64,000 bases of DNA from Chloroflexota bacterium. Lineage in GTDB: Bacteria > Chloroflexota > UBA11872 > VXOZ01. A program made the position numbers and the translations under genes. The stretch covers positions 1 to 64,000 of the forward strand of contig JAJEAH010000005.1 in the NCBI GenBank assembly GCA_022824225.1. Reading direction: 5' to 3'. Positions 8,941-17,710 of the stretch are shown piece after piece (the first letter of the stretch is position 1; each line of letters opens with the position of its first letter). The notes below the pieces were generated by a model. That model was given only the letters and a program-made list of their open reading frames with translations, made no database searches and was not told the origin of the DNA.

Positions 8941-10923
8941 TTACTTGATCTGCACTGATTGCTGCATGCCGCTGACGCCTTCTATGCCGCCCAGAACTTC
9001 CGTGTACGGGAAGCTAATCCGGGAAGGCCGGTAGGAGTCCAGCTTCGGGATGGTGAACAGCGTCACGTAGGGCAGGTCTTCCGCCAGGAACTCCTGCAAC
9101 TGGTCCACCTTGGCTTGTGCGCCCTCGATAGTGGTCTCAGAGAGCAACTCGAACGAGATGGTGTCGTAGTCCGGGTTGGCGTAGCCGCCCCAGTTGAGAC
9201 CGCCCTCTTGGTTCTCCGGAGCGTGGCGGCTGTTGAAGAAGTTCTCCAGATAGTCCGGGAACAAGCTCAGACTCCAGCCGAGAATCCACATGTCCAGGTC
9301 TTCGCCCACGGTCTCGCTGAAGAGTATGCCCACGATGACGTTGAAACCGGTCAGGTTAGCCCGCACCGGAATGCCGATGTCGGTCAACCAGCGTTCGATC
9401 CAGATCGCGAACGTGGCGCGCAACGGGTCGTAGCCCGCGCTGGGCGCGATCAGCGTCAGTGCGGGCACCTCGGAGCCGTCGGGCATTTTCAGCCCGCTGC
9501 CCGGCGTGGCCACGAAGTTGCCGTCATCGCTAATCTGCGGCTCCTGCTCGAACGTGAAGCCGGCTTCCTTGAGCAGGGCGACTGCCTGCTCCAGCCGTTC
9601 GCCGCGGGTCATGCCTTTGCCCAGGCTCGGCGTATCGGCATTGAACCAGGCCGAATTGCCCTCCGCCACCATGGAGTAGGCGGGGATGGCGGCATCTTGC
9701 AGAATCGTCTGCGCCACGAACTCTTTGTCGATGAGAATCGCCACGGCCTGCCGGAACTCGCGGATGCTCATCGGGGCTTTGCGAACGTTGAAGCCCAGGT
9801 AGAACATGCCGTTATCCAGATTGGTAACGATATCCAAGTCGCCGCTGGCCTGGATGCGCTCGCGGAAGCCCTTCTCCAGTCCCAGGGGATTGAAGACGTA
9901 GTCGATGTCGCCGTTGGTCAAGGCGAGAATGGCGGTGTCCTGGTTGCCATAGATGCTGAAGAGGGTCGAGTCTACATGGGGCCCCACCGTGTATTGCAGG
10001 GCGATGTCGCCGCCCGGCTCACCAAAGTACGTATCGGTATAGCCCAGCCGCTCGTTCTCTTCCACCAGCGTGCCGCTGGCGTAGCGGGTGATGACCGAGC
10101 CGGTGCCGTAGTAATTCGCGGCCGCGTTATTCTCGAAGAACGCGCCCGGTTCCCAGCGGCCAAACGTGTAGCCGCCCAGCGTGGGATCATTCTCCGGCAC
10201 GTGGGCCATGAGTGCTTCGACCTGCGCGCCCGCATCGCCGGCTTCTTTCGCTTGCGCGACCACGGGGGCCCAGTAGTGTTCCGGCAGGATGGGCATGAAG
10301 GCCAGGCCAAACTGCCAGACGCTCAGACCGGGGGTCTGCGGGTTGCCCTCGTCGTCGGTGGCTTTGAAGAAGATCTTGATGCGATGGCTGTCAATCGCTT
10401 CGATGCGATCGAGGAACGCGGAGTCCACCACCGCGCCGAAGTTGGAGCCGATGCCCATTTCCAGCACCGTGTGGGCAGTGAAGATTACGTCGTCGGCCGT
10501 GAGTTCCTCACCGTCGCTCCACATGATACCGGCGCGGATTGGCACCTCAGTCGTCCAGTATTCCGTGCCGTCCACGCTCTCTTTGGTGAGTTCCGTGGGG
10601 AAGTCGGCTGCCACGCCGGGCACCCACTCGAACGTTTGGTCCGAGTAGCCATAGAGCGTGGAGGTCCAGCCGCTGAGGACGTACTGCGTCCACACCGAGC
10701 CGCCGGGACCGCCGTAGTAGTTCCAGAAGTTGCGCGAAATCGGCTCTTCGAAGATGCCCATGCGGTAGACCGGCGGGCCCATCTCCGCTGGCGCTTCAAC
10801 AGCTTCTTCGGCCGCCGCCTCAGGCGCGGCAGCCGGCGTTTCCTGCCCGCAGGACGCCAGCCCCAACGCGAGGATAATGGCGATGAAGAAAAGGGCCGCC
10901 CTCGTTCTCGATAGCCTAGACAC
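8941..10923 (-). CDS. Extracellular solute-binding lipoprotein, family 5 (peptide type)
   Basis: A 660-aa binding protein that would capture substrate outside the membrane for the OppBCDF-like transporter downstream. The GTG start is supported by GGGAGG 7 nt upstream; the longer ATG start (10956) lacks such a site. The N-terminus has RTR, a hydrophobic stretch and lipobox LASC with acylated C25, then an Ala/Glu/Pro-rich linker. The family-5 fold is recognised from EPISRNFWNYYGG, IMWSDGEELTADDVIFT and the C-terminal ILGWSLSLFPDYLENFF. At 660 aa it is longer than DppA/OppA (about 530-545 aa). Gene order (binding protein, B, C, D, F) is standard. Confidence 0.92.
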   Translation of the reverse strand: MSRLSRTRAALFFIAIILALGLASCGQETPAAAPEAAAEEAVEAPAEMGPPVYRMGIFEEPISRNFWNYYGGPGGSVWTQYVLSGWTSTLYGYSDQTFEWVPGVAADFPTELTKESVDGTEYWTTEVPIRAGIMWSDGEELTADDVIFTAHTVLEMGIGSNFGAVVDSAFLDRIEAIDSHRIKIFFKATDDEGNPQTPGLSVWQFGLAFMPILPEHYWAPVVAQAKEAGDAGAQVEALMAHVPENDPTLGGYTFGRWEPGAFFENNAAANYYGTGSVITRYASGTLVEENERLGYTDTYFGEPGGDIALQYTVGPHVDSTLFSIYGNQDTAILALTNGDIDYVFNPLGLEKGFRERIQASGDLDIVTNLDNGMFYLGFNVRKAPMSIREFRQAVAILIDKEFVAQTILQDAAIPAYSMVAEGNSAWFNADTPSLGKGMTRGERLEQAVALLKEAGFTFEQEPQISDDGNFVATPGSGLKMPDGSEVPALTLIAPSAGYDPLRATFAIWIERWLTDIGIPVRANLTGFNVIVGILFSETVGEDLDMWILGWSLSLFPDYLENFFNSRHAPENQEGGLNWGGYANPDYDTISFELLSETTIEGAQAKVDQLQEFLAEDLPYVTLFTIPKLDSYRPSRISFPYTEVLGGIEGVSGMQQSVQIK

Positions 10924-11430
10924 AGGAATACCTCCCTTGCGTGATTGTTGGCTCACCGGCGTATCGCGCTATCCAAGCGAAACCGCCGGCGCCCACACAC
11001 TCCTTCGTGCTGCGCCTCCAACATGCGCCTTGGCCTTAGTGTACACGAGAGACTGGCAGCGTCAAGTGGGAATCAGTCCGCCGAACGTAAAGAGATTGGG
11101 GAATGTGCTAGGCTGGGCGAACCCCCGTCAGACCGCGCCGGCATTCCTTGGTCGGCGCAGCCGCACGCAGAAAAGCAAGGCTGTGGAGCGCCCTGCTCCC
11201 ATGCTCCTATCCCCACACCGCACGCTCCCCCCAGCGCCGGGCAATTCCAATCAAACCCCAGCGCCCCCGACACCCGCCGCGCCGCCACCGCCCACGCGTT
11301 CCACGTCTCCCCTTCTCACTACCGACGGCAGATTGGCCCGGGTTCCAGGGCTGGACATCGCGGTACAATACGTGCGTGTGGCTTATCTAGTCCAACCAAC
11401 TAGGCCTCCCAAAGAGGCCGAGAATCGACT
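10924..11430. other. Intergenic region between divergent units
   Basis: About 500 nt that separate the minus-strand transporter operon from the plus-strand accessory island. It must carry the transporter promoter, but no convincing -35/-10 pair is apparent. The ORFs covering it overlap in several frames and none has recognisable features. Confidence 0.5.
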
Positions 11431-12084
11431 ATGCACCATGTGAGACTCATCACTGCATTTGAGGACTATCGCGCCGCGTCGCGGCAGGTGCGCGCCAGCG
11501 GCGGGGCGACTGACGAACGCTCGCCGTATCCGCCGCTGTTCGAGAAGCCAGCGTCAAACGGCGGCGAGACCGAACGTCCCGGCATCTTCCAGACCAACGC
11601 CCTCACCGGCGGCGGGGGGCACTTTGGCAGCGGTGAAGCCGTCATGCCCGGCCGGGGCAAGGCTATCGAGCGCGCCTACACCGCCAAAGAACGCGACACC
11701 CTCATGGATGCACGCCCTGTCTCTACCTATGCGGAATGCGGCGCCCTCTCCGGTCTTTCCGGCGCAAGCCCGCCTCTGGACGCCCTCGGCAATGCGCGGC
11801 CCGCCTCCACCAACGCCGCGCCTGACCCGGCAGCGACAATGGCCGTCCTCGGCGAGACCACCTACGACATCTACCTCAACGACCGCGCCTACTGGCAAAA
11901 CGTCCCCGCCAACGTCTGGCACTACAAACTCGGCGGCTACCAAGTCCTCAAGAAATGGCTCTCCTACCGCGAACAAACGGTCCTAGCCCGCCCCCTCAAG
12001 CTAGAGGAAGTCCAGCACTTTTCCGACACCGCCCGCCGCATAGGGGCTATACTGCTGCTAACTGCTGCCACGAAAGTAGAGTGA
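11431..12084 (+). pseudogene. C-terminal remnant of a type ISP restriction-modification enzyme
   Basis: The 217-aa reading frame carries only the C-terminal portion of a type ISP/IIG-like restriction-modification polypeptide. Recognisable pieces are MPGRGKAIERAYT followed by DIYLNDRAYWQNVPANVWHY, KLGGYQVLKKWLSYRE, RPLKLEEVQHFSDTARRIGAILL. This GGYQVxKKWLSYRE block closes such enzymes, which normally exceed 1,000 aa. No nuclease, helicase or methyltransferase motif precedes it, so it is a truncated remnant. The first 70 residues cannot be aligned by eye. It sits directly upstream of the PD-(D/E)XK-like gene, consistent with a decaying defence island. Confidence 0.6.
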
Positions 12085-12091
12085 TTGCACA

Positions 12092-12829
12092 ATGACACGA
12101 GGCAACTGGGACGAATCTCGCGCCAAACTGTGGCTTGAGTCTCAGGGGCACACCGACATACGAAGGCCATGTGATGACCCGCCGGACTATGTTGTCGAAG
12201 GACGCTATGCCGTTGAGGTGCGACGGTTGAATCGAATGGGGGAGGATTGGGGAAAGCCCCTTGAGTCCTGGGAAAAGGCTCTAGAGAAAACTCTCCAGAA
12301 GGTGTTGGCAGGATTTGGCCCACCCACCGAGGGAAAAGTCGTCTACGTCGACTACGACTACCCTTATCGGCCTCCACCGCCAGCCCAGAAAGAATTCGAG
12401 AGAGAAGCCAGAGAGGCTCTAGAATCAGTCGAGCCGCCAGTGAATTCGCTTTTGAAGTTGAAGCTGGAGTGCGGGGTACGCCTCCTCCTGTCTCCTCCAG
12501 TGCCGGCGAAGTCAGCGACCACAAAATACATGGTGAATGATGTTTCAGTTGCGACGGCCGATTCAGGTTGGGTCCTGTCCGAACTGAGAGAGCACATTCC
12601 ACGCTGTATCAAAGAAAAGTCTAGGAGAGTGAGAGGGAAAGACCGAGTCCATTGCTATAGCGAGTGGTGGCTTGTCCTAGTGGACCATATAGAGTATGCA
12701 GGGCAACTTGAGGAGTCTGAACTGGAAGACCTCCGTGAAGCCGTTCAGTTCAAGGACTTCTGGAAGCGCGTTGTCATTATTAGTCCTGAGAACCCCGAGC
12801 AATTCTATGATTTGGTGGCCGAAAGATGA
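12092..12829 (+). CDS. Hypothetical protein with PD-(D/E)XK-like N-terminal motif
   Basis: A 245-aa protein that I do not recognise as a named family. Near the N-terminus DDPPDYVVEGRYAVEVRRL resembles the nuclease core of the PD-(D/E)XK superfamily: D32 in a beta-turn, then E42-V-R44 where the usual pattern is ExK, so the Lys is replaced by Arg. An acidic-basic helical stretch follows, then a CGVRLLLSPP strand and a C-terminal half rich in E/W/V. It starts 7 nt after the ISP remnant and its stop overlaps the start of the pentapeptide gene (ATGA), so the two are co-translated. A nuclease-like or DNA-binding role is inference. Confidence 0.65.
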   Translation: MTRGNWDESRAKLWLESQGHTDIRRPCDDPPDYVVEGRYAVEVRRLNRMGEDWGKPLESWEKALEKTLQKVLAGFGPPTEGKVVYVDYDYPYRPPPPAQKEFEREAREALESVEPPVNSLLKLKLECGVRLLLSPPVPAKSATTKYMVNDVSVATADSGWVLSELREHIPRCIKEKSRRVRGKDRVHCYSEWWLVLVDHIEYAGQLEESELEDLREAVQFKDFWKRVVIISPENPEQFYDLVAER

Positions 12830-13896
12830 GGAAACCCGATTGGCTTGGTCTCCCGCATTTCATCCATCGCGTGACAAAGCGGGATGGGTTCTGGTGGGTT
12901 GCCGGGTTGATTGCGATACTGGTATTCGGCGTGGGTTTTTCTTGGCTCTTTTGGGAAGAATTGCGCGGCGATGATGAATCGCTTAGCTCGACTATCCGCA
13001 ATCTGGGCCTCGTCGGAGGTGGAATTGTTGCGATAGTGCTCGCTGTCTGGCGCAGCCTTGTGGCGCAGAAACAGGCCGAGGCAGCGCTGCGACAAGCCGA
13101 CACCGCATTGCGCCAGGCCGAAACGGCGCAAAAAGGGCTACTGAACGAGCGCTATCAGCAAGGCGCTGAGATGCTCGGCAATGATGTCCTCTCGGTGCGC
13201 TTGGGCGGCATCTATGCGTTGCAACGCTTGGCGGAGGAACACCCGGAGCAGTACCACATCCAAATTGCGCGTCTCTTCTGCGCGTTTGCGCGCCATCCGA
13301 CTCAGGGCAAGCCCCCAGGGTCAGAGCAGTCAACCGGGGATTCAGGTCCTGCTATGAGTGAGGCTGAGGAACAAATGAAGCACTTGCTGGATCGGCTGAG
13401 GCCAGTTCCTTGGTCGCTAATGCGGGAGGACGTCAAGGCGGTTATTGAGGCGATTTCATTTCGCAGGCGTTCCTGTATTGCCCTTGAACGAGCAGCCTAC
13501 TATAGTCTCGACTTACAAGGTGCCAATCTGGCAAGTATGCACGGTATGGGGGACCTTTCCAATGCGGACCTGTCGGGAGCTAACCTAGCCAGCACATATC
13601 TCTTGAACGTGAATCTCTCTGATGCAAAACTCTTCTTCGTAGACTTGTCTAATGCGTTGCTAGTGAAGGCGAATCTGTCTGGCGCGCATTTCTCGGGAGC
13701 CAACCTTTCCGATGCTCGCCTCTCGGGAGCGAACCTGTCTGGCACCGAACTCCAGGGGGTAGAGAATCTGACACAGAAGCAGTTGGATCAAGCGCGCGCT
13801 GATCCCAGGAAGCCACCCAAGCTAGAAGGCACTGTCGACGCGGAAACCGGCTTGCCTCTAGTCTGGTGCGGCAAGCCACTCGACGATGAAGTGTAG
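12826..13896 (+). CDS. Membrane protein with pentapeptide repeats
   Basis: A 356-aa protein with two N-terminal membrane helices (about residues 22-44 and 58-77), a short coiled coil rich in Gln/Ala (QAEAALRQADTALRQAETAQ), and a helical domain containing RYQQGAEMLGNDVLSVRLGGIYALQRLAEEHPEQYH. That last block is seen in many pentapeptide-repeat membrane proteins. The C-terminal third is a run of A(D/N)LSGANL-type pentapeptides forming a right-handed quadrilateral helix (about residues 225-320). It is coupled to the PD-(D/E)XK-like gene by a 4-nt overlap. The helix domain is expected to face the cytoplasm. A sensor or effector role in defence is possible but unproven. Confidence 0.85.
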   Translation: MRKPDWLGLPHFIHRVTKRDGFWWVAGLIAILVFGVGFSWLFWEELRGDDESLSSTIRNLGLVGGGIVAIVLAVWRSLVAQKQAEAALRQADTALRQAETAQKGLLNERYQQGAEMLGNDVLSVRLGGIYALQRLAEEHPEQYHIQIARLFCAFARHPTQGKPPGSEQSTGDSGPAMSEAEEQMKHLLDRLRPVPWSLMREDVKAVIEAISFRRRSCIALERAAYYSLDLQGANLASMHGMGDLSNADLSGANLASTYLLNVNLSDAKLFFVDLSNALLVKANLSGAHFSGANLSDARLSGANLSGTELQGVENLTQKQLDQARADPRKPPKLEGTVDAETGLPLVWCGKPLDDEV

Positions 13897-13962
13897 GTAT
13901 TGTTGTTAATCCTACGAGCCGCGTCGCAGCGAGAATGCTAGACAGCGACAAGGCACGTTTGG

Positions 13963-14418
13963 TCACAGTTCCCGCAGATAGTTGAAGTTTACTGCCGAAT
14001 TCGGCGCTCTCTGTTGCGCTTCATGGAATAGGTCAAAGTCCACCGTAAGCAGTGGTGTTCTCTCAGTAATAGCTTCCAAGAGAGCGGCGTCTGTGATGCC
14101 AAGCCGCGTGAATGCGCGGTTATTGGAAGCGGCGGCGCCGGATACGACTACTTCCTTGCTCTCATGGATGAGGCGCCGGAGTTGGGCGAATAGGCCGGAG
14201 CGTTCAGGCTCTCCGTGTTGCGCGAGCAGGTTCGAAGTCTCAGCGAGCGTATGCGGCGTCACCAACACGTGGTCGAACCCGTCGAGATAGTTGAGCAAGG
14301 TATCGTAGTCTGCTGCTGTGTATCGGCGCAGCCGCCTGTGTTTGGCGATGATGTTTCTGCTGGTTTTGCCGACGACAAGTAGCAACAGAAGATTTGAATC
14401 GATGAAGAGTTCCGTCAT
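13963..14418 (-). CDS. PIN-domain protein (VapC-like ribonuclease)
   Basis: A 151-aa PIN-domain protein, probably a metal-dependent RNase. Acidic active-site positions are visible as D7 in LFIDSNLLLLL, the Glu of TPHTLAETSNLL, and the Asp residues of LGITDAALLEA and LLTVDFDLF. It follows the 92-aa partner by 10 nt on the same strand, the layout of a toxin-antitoxin pair. A GTG six nt further upstream is an alternative start; neither has a clear Shine-Dalgarno, which fits translation coupled to the upstream gene. Confidence 0.78.
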   Translation of the reverse strand: MTELFIDSNLLLLLVVGKTSRNIIAKHRRLRRYTAADYDTLLNYLDGFDHVLVTPHTLAETSNLLAQHGEPERSGLFAQLRRLIHESKEVVVSGAAASNNRAFTRLGITDAALLEAITERTPLLTVDFDLFHEAQQRAPNSAVNFNYLREL

Positions 14419-14428
14419 CGGCACGCGG

Positions 14429-14707
14429 TCATTCGGCAGTCGTGAGCACGCGATCTTTGATGGTCTTTACGCGCCCATCACGATCACTGATCCGAAAGAC
14501 CTTGTAATGCCGATCTTCGGGAGGCTTCCCGAGTGCTGACGGAAGCGGTGTTGCTTCCCAGAGCCGCGCAAAACTGAGGGTGATTAGCCACTCTTCGGAT
14601 TCATCGTCGAATTCGACCTCCTCAAGCCCAACGTAGCTGACCGGCTCCTCACTAAAAAGCTCCAAGAGGTATTGTTTCGCCAACTTAACTGCTTCTCTAA
14701 CGTCCAT
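14429..14707 (-). CDS. Small acidic protein paired with PIN-domain gene
   Basis: A 92-aa protein with an N-terminal amphipathic helix (REAVKLAKQYLLELFSEE), then a GLEEVEFDDESEEWLITLSF strand pair and a C-terminal KVFRISDRDGRVKTIKDR strand-helix. It has no DNA-binding motif that I can see, unlike classic VapB antitoxins. Start choice is firm: GGAGG lies 5 nt upstream. Its position just before the PIN gene suggests it controls or partners the RNase. Family unknown. Confidence 0.7.
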   Translation of the reverse strand: MDVREAVKLAKQYLLELFSEEPVSYVGLEEVEFDDESEEWLITLSFARLWEATPLPSALGKPPEDRHYKVFRISDRDGRVKTIKDRVLTTAE

Positions 14708-14830
14708 TGGGACCTCCAGCGCAACGTGTGGCCCAGAGCCACTACAGCCCTACTTTGCGTGTGACCGCTTCAACTCGGGCGCAACAGTCGGTCTCTACGT
14801 GCCCCCTGCCTTGGTCTGCGATGGGTAAGT

Positions 14831-14983
14831 CTACTTCTTCTTCGGCGGCGGGGCAGGAGGCGGGGGCGGCTTGACCGTATTCTGAGGTTTGGGGGTCTGT
14901 CCTGCAGTTGGCGCCGGTACTCTCGTAGTGCTCTTCGGCGGCTGGTTACGTCTACTTGGCGCGAGGTTCGGTTCTTTAGCCAT
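14831..14983 (-). CDS. 50-aa Pro/Lys-rich small protein
   Basis: A short ORF starting MAKEPNLAPSRRNQPPK and ending in a proline run followed by KKK. It is basic and predicted disordered. GGAG lies 7 nt upstream of its ATG, and the ATG is only 3 nt past the stop of the DUF6338-like gene, so the two are very likely cotranslated. No function can be assigned; it may bind an acidic or SH3-like surface. Confidence 0.6.
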   Translation of the reverse strand: MAKEPNLAPSRRNQPPKSTTRVPAPTAGQTPKPQNTVKPPPPPAPPPKKK

Positions 14984-14986
14984 GGC

Positions 14987-15592
14987 TTACTCCTCGGTTA
15001 TTTCAGAGGATTTCAATTCCAAGAATTCCACCATTTCCACTTCATCCCCGGGCACGAGAATGACGGAAACTCCAGTGGCTTGTTTGGGCCCTTCTTCTGT
15101 CAACCACTCTGCCTCTGCAATTCTGAAATGGCCCTGATCTGGGCGGCTCGGCCACTCTTCCGGCCATCCATACAACCGGCGTTCACCTTTCAAGTGTAGC
15201 ACGACATAACAGTCAGGATTGCGGGCGAAAGTTGAGTACCATTCCGATGGAAATGAGTTTTCTTTGGTCAGACGAATCCAGCGGAAGAATCCGTGCAGCG
15301 TGTCGTGGTTTGAGACATAGACGGCAATCAATGCAACAACTACAGCGATCAGCACGGCAGCGACAATCTCGGAGTCTTCCATCCAGATAGGATCCGCCCC
15401 GGACAAACCTTGAACCAGCGGGATTCCCTTCACGATTGCCTGCACAACCGTCGTGAATATCAAGGCCTGCACAATGCGATCGAATTCATTTGGCTTGGGA
15501 TGCGCAGTCAGTGAGTGGAAGATTGCGGAAGCCACGAAGCCCGGCAGCAAGAACGTGAGGACCGTGACGATTTCGCTCGATGCCCAATTCAT
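14987..15592 (-). CDS. Membrane protein, DUF6338-like
   Basis: A 201-aa protein with three hydrophobic segments (about residues 8-27, 42-62 and 77-96) and a cytoplasmic C-terminal domain containing YGWPEEWPSRPDQGHFRIAEAEWL and an acidic tail. The YGWPEEWP and FLLPGF blocks resemble the DUF6338 family of uncharacterised membrane proteins. The ATG is preceded by GGAG at about 10 nt. Base composition is lower in GC than the neighbouring housekeeping genes, a hint of transfer. The downstream 50-aa ORF is probably part of the same unit. Confidence 0.65.
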   Translation of the reverse strand: MNWASSEIVTVLTFLLPGFVASAIFHSLTAHPKPNEFDRIVQALIFTTVVQAIVKGIPLVQGLSGADPIWMEDSEIVAAVLIAVVVALIAVYVSNHDTLHGFFRWIRLTKENSFPSEWYSTFARNPDCYVVLHLKGERRLYGWPEEWPSRPDQGHFRIAEAEWLTEEGPKQATGVSVILVPGDEVEMVEFLELKSSEITEE

Positions 15593-15735
15593 ACTTCTAT
15601 ATCTCCGAGCTCAATTCCTCACAAGGAATTCTATCAAATGGATTTGCGATGGTCTTGGGTGGAAACTATATTGGCAAAGTGTAGTTGTCGGTTGACTTTC
15701 CACTAGCTGTGCTCTAAATCGTCAATTTAAACGCA

Positions 15736-15763
15736 AAAGCACGCTGGGATTGCAGCGTGCTTT
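15736..15763 (-). terminator. Intrinsic terminator downstream of tRNA(CAU)
   Basis: On the minus strand an 11-bp perfect stem (AAAGCACGCTG / CAGCGTGCTTT, 6-nt loop) is followed by TTTTGCGTTT. It lies 24 nt past the 3' end of the tRNA gene. A wider nested inverted repeat (15731-15744 with 15769-15782) shares the same bases and could form an alternative fold. Confidence 0.75.
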
Positions 15764-15786
15764 CCTGTGCGTGCTTTTGCGTTGTG

Positions 15787-15861
15787 TGGTGGCGGGGGTG
15801 AGACTCGAACTCACAACCTAGGGCTTATGAGTCCCCCGCTCTGCCTTTGAGCTACCCCGCC
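15787..15861 (-). tRNA. tRNA with CAU anticodon, probably elongator tRNA-Met
   Basis: The acceptor stem GGCGGGG/CCCCGCC, D stem GCTC/GAGC, anticodon loop CTCATAA and T arm GTGAG-TTCGAGT-CTCAC all fold, and CCA is encoded. The anticodon stem has a weak A-G at its top pair. The 5' pattern GGC...GTAGCTC resembles elongator Met rather than initiator; Ile2 remains possible because both read CAU. Confidence 0.88.
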
Positions 15862-16283
15862 AAGTGTGCCTGCGTCAGGCCTGTGCCGCTGCGCCGTGGT
15901 CACGGTTGGGGGGATTGACCCCCTCAGCCTTGTCCTGTCCCCATTGGTGAGGGAAGAGACTGGGGTTCATGGCGCCATGTTCCCGCAGTCTTTACCTCGC
16001 CGTATGGGGAGGAATTCCGGCGATCCGGCGCGTGCGCCCCTTTCCCCTTGTATCGGCCCAATAGCGTGTATCGACCGGTACTGTAAGCCGGGGCACGGGG
16101 CCGGTTTGCGCCCTCCTCCAGTCACAGGTAGATGCCCTTGCTTGCACAGCGTGAGCAGAGACCTGTACCGGTGGGGAGAACCCACGACCGGAGCGCGCGC
16201 ATACGCCAGAGGCACGTTTGCAGCCGCAAGCCTGCACATCCGGATGCCTGCCCTGCCGACAGACCATCGTTCGCGCAGACAAG
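15862..16283. other. Spacer between two tRNA genes
   Basis: A 422-nt stretch between the two CAU tRNAs. I see no gene or clear repeat. The spacing is long for a tRNA operon, so the two may have separate promoters. Confidence 0.5.
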
Positions 16284-16356
16284 TGGGCCCACCTGGATTC
16301 GAACCAGGGACCTTCTCCTTATGAGGGAGCAGCTCTAACCACTGAGCTATGGGCCC
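16284..16356 (-). tRNA. tRNA with CAU anticodon, probably tRNA-Ile2 (lysidine type)
   Basis: The acceptor GGGCCCA/TGGGCCC, D arm TAGCTCAGTGGTTAGAGC, anticodon arm CTCC-CTCATAA-GGAG and T arm CCTGG-TTCGAAT-CCAGG are visible. No CCA is encoded. The D arm and overall pattern match tRNA-Ile(CAU), whose wobble C is modified to lysidine by TilS so that it reads AUA. Elongator Met is the alternative. Confidence 0.85.
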
Positions 16357-16753
16357 CGGCCACGCCTTGCCGTTAGGAGAAACGCGTGACTCTCTAGCAT
16401 TATACGGAGCCGTTCCCAGCAGCGTCAATTGGGGCGGATGGTAGCGAGAATAGCTGCGCTTCGCCAGAGAAGATGGAACAACCCATGGAGACCTTTGTGA
16501 AACCCCTTCCTTCTTGAATAGAAAGGTTGGGATGGGTGCAAAATGGATTGACATCATGTAATCTCTAGCTGCAAAGCGTCTCTGGATTCCGGCTTTCGCC
16601 GGAATGACGGAGTTATGCAAAGGTCTCCCGTGGGAATACGAGCGTGGTACCATGCTGCCAGGCGTCGCCCACCCGCGAGCGCTGCGCCAACGACACATGT
16701 GACTGCCAGGGCGCGGCGTACAGCGTGAATAATGACACTGAGGAGACCTTTCG
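16357..16753. repeat. Intergenic region with R5 hairpin repeat
   Basis: The gap contains the element GGATTCCGGCTTTCGCCGGAATGACGG at 16584-16610; its core TTCCGGC-TTTC-GCCGGAA is a 7-bp hairpin. This kind of element is widely dispersed in bacterial intergenic DNA. No gene is seen. GAGGAG near 16739 is the ribosome site of the next gene. Confidence 0.65.
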
Positions 16754-17710
16754 ATGGCCCGGTTTCTTACGGAAGAGCACGTGCGGCAGCTCTTGCCCAT
16801 GGACGAGGCATTGGCGCAGGTGGAGGCCTGCTTTCACGCTTTGGGCACAGGCCAGGCCCGCAACCAGCCGCGCCGCCGCATTCGCTTGCCCGGCGGCATG
16901 CTGCACGTAATGTCGGCCGGCGACGCGGGTCTCGGCGTATTCGGACACAAGGTGTACACCACCACGCGCCAGGGCGCGAAGTTTCTGGTCACGCTCTACA
17001 GCGCGGAAGACGGCCGGCCGCTGGCCGTGCTGGAAGCCGGGCTGCTTGGGGCCATCCGCACCGGCGCCGCCAGCGGCATCGCCGCCAAGTACCTGGCGAA
17101 CCCCGACTCTGCCGTGCTCGGCGTGCTCGGCGCCGGCCGGCAAGCGCCGACGCAGATTCAGGCCGTGTGTGCCGTGCGCCCGATACAGCAGGTGCTTGTC
17201 TACAGCCGCAACCCGGAGCGGCGCGAGGCGTTTGCGCGGGAGATGACAGGCTCCTTGGGTATTCCGGTTTCGGCGGCGGAAAGTGCGCAAGAGGCCGTTG
17301 AAGCTGCCGACGTGGTGGCGGCTATCACCAATAGCAAACATCCGGTTTTGGCCGGCGCGTGGCTCAAGCCCGGCGCCCACGTGAACGCCGCGGGCAACAA
17401 CATGCTGGTGGAGCGGGAGGTGGATACGGAAGTCTTGCGGCGGGCGTGGCTCATCGCCACGGATTCGTTGGAAGGCGCCAAAATCGAGTGCGGCGACCTG
17501 CTGGCGGCGGTGGAACCGGGCATCGTCCAATGGGAGGACGTGGTGGAAATCGGCCAGATAGCGGCGGGACGGCATCCGGTGGCCGATCGCCCCGCCGACG
17601 CGATCACGGTTTTCGAATCACAGGGCATCGCCGCGGAAGACCTCTTCACCGCCGTGCACGTGCTGCGCAAGGCCGAAGCCCAGGGGATCGGCATGGAATT
17701 GCCGTTCTAG
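16754..17710 (+). CDS. Ornithine cyclodeaminase / mu-crystallin family protein
   Basis: A 318-aa NAD(P)-dependent enzyme of the ornithine cyclodeaminase family. The substrate side is marked by [14 protein letters not shown] and GHKVYTT; the signature [16 protein letters not shown] precedes the Rossmann glycine motif [11 protein letters not shown]. Family members deaminate ornithine to proline, or reduce cyclic ketimines or make alanine, so the reaction is not fixed by sequence. GAGGAG lies upstream of the ATG. It is monocistronic. Confidence 0.85.
   Translation: MARFLTEEHVRQLLPMDEALAQVEACFHALGTGQARNQPRRRIRLPGGMLHVMSAGDAGLGVFGHKVYTTTRQGAKFLVTLYSAEDGRPLAVLEAGLLGAIRTGAASGIAAKYLANPDSAVLGVLGAGRQAPTQIQAVCAVRPIQQVLVYSRNPERREAFAREMTGSLGIPVSAAESAQEAVEAADVVAAITNSKHPVLAGAWLKPGAHVNAAGNNMLVEREVDTEVLRRAWLIATDSLEGAKIECGDLLAAVEPGIVQWEDVVEIGQIAAGRHPVADRPADAITVFESQGIAAEDLFTAVHVLRKAEAQGIGMELPF

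Noticed and set aside
8945-10914. 651-aa plus-strand ORF opposite the binding protein
   Set aside because: It is a shadow; the minus strand has a lipobox and family-5 motifs.
15787-16356. Both CAU tRNAs as a tRNA-Met duplication
   Set aside because: The two differ in acceptor, D arm and CCA, so they are different isoacceptors, not a duplication.
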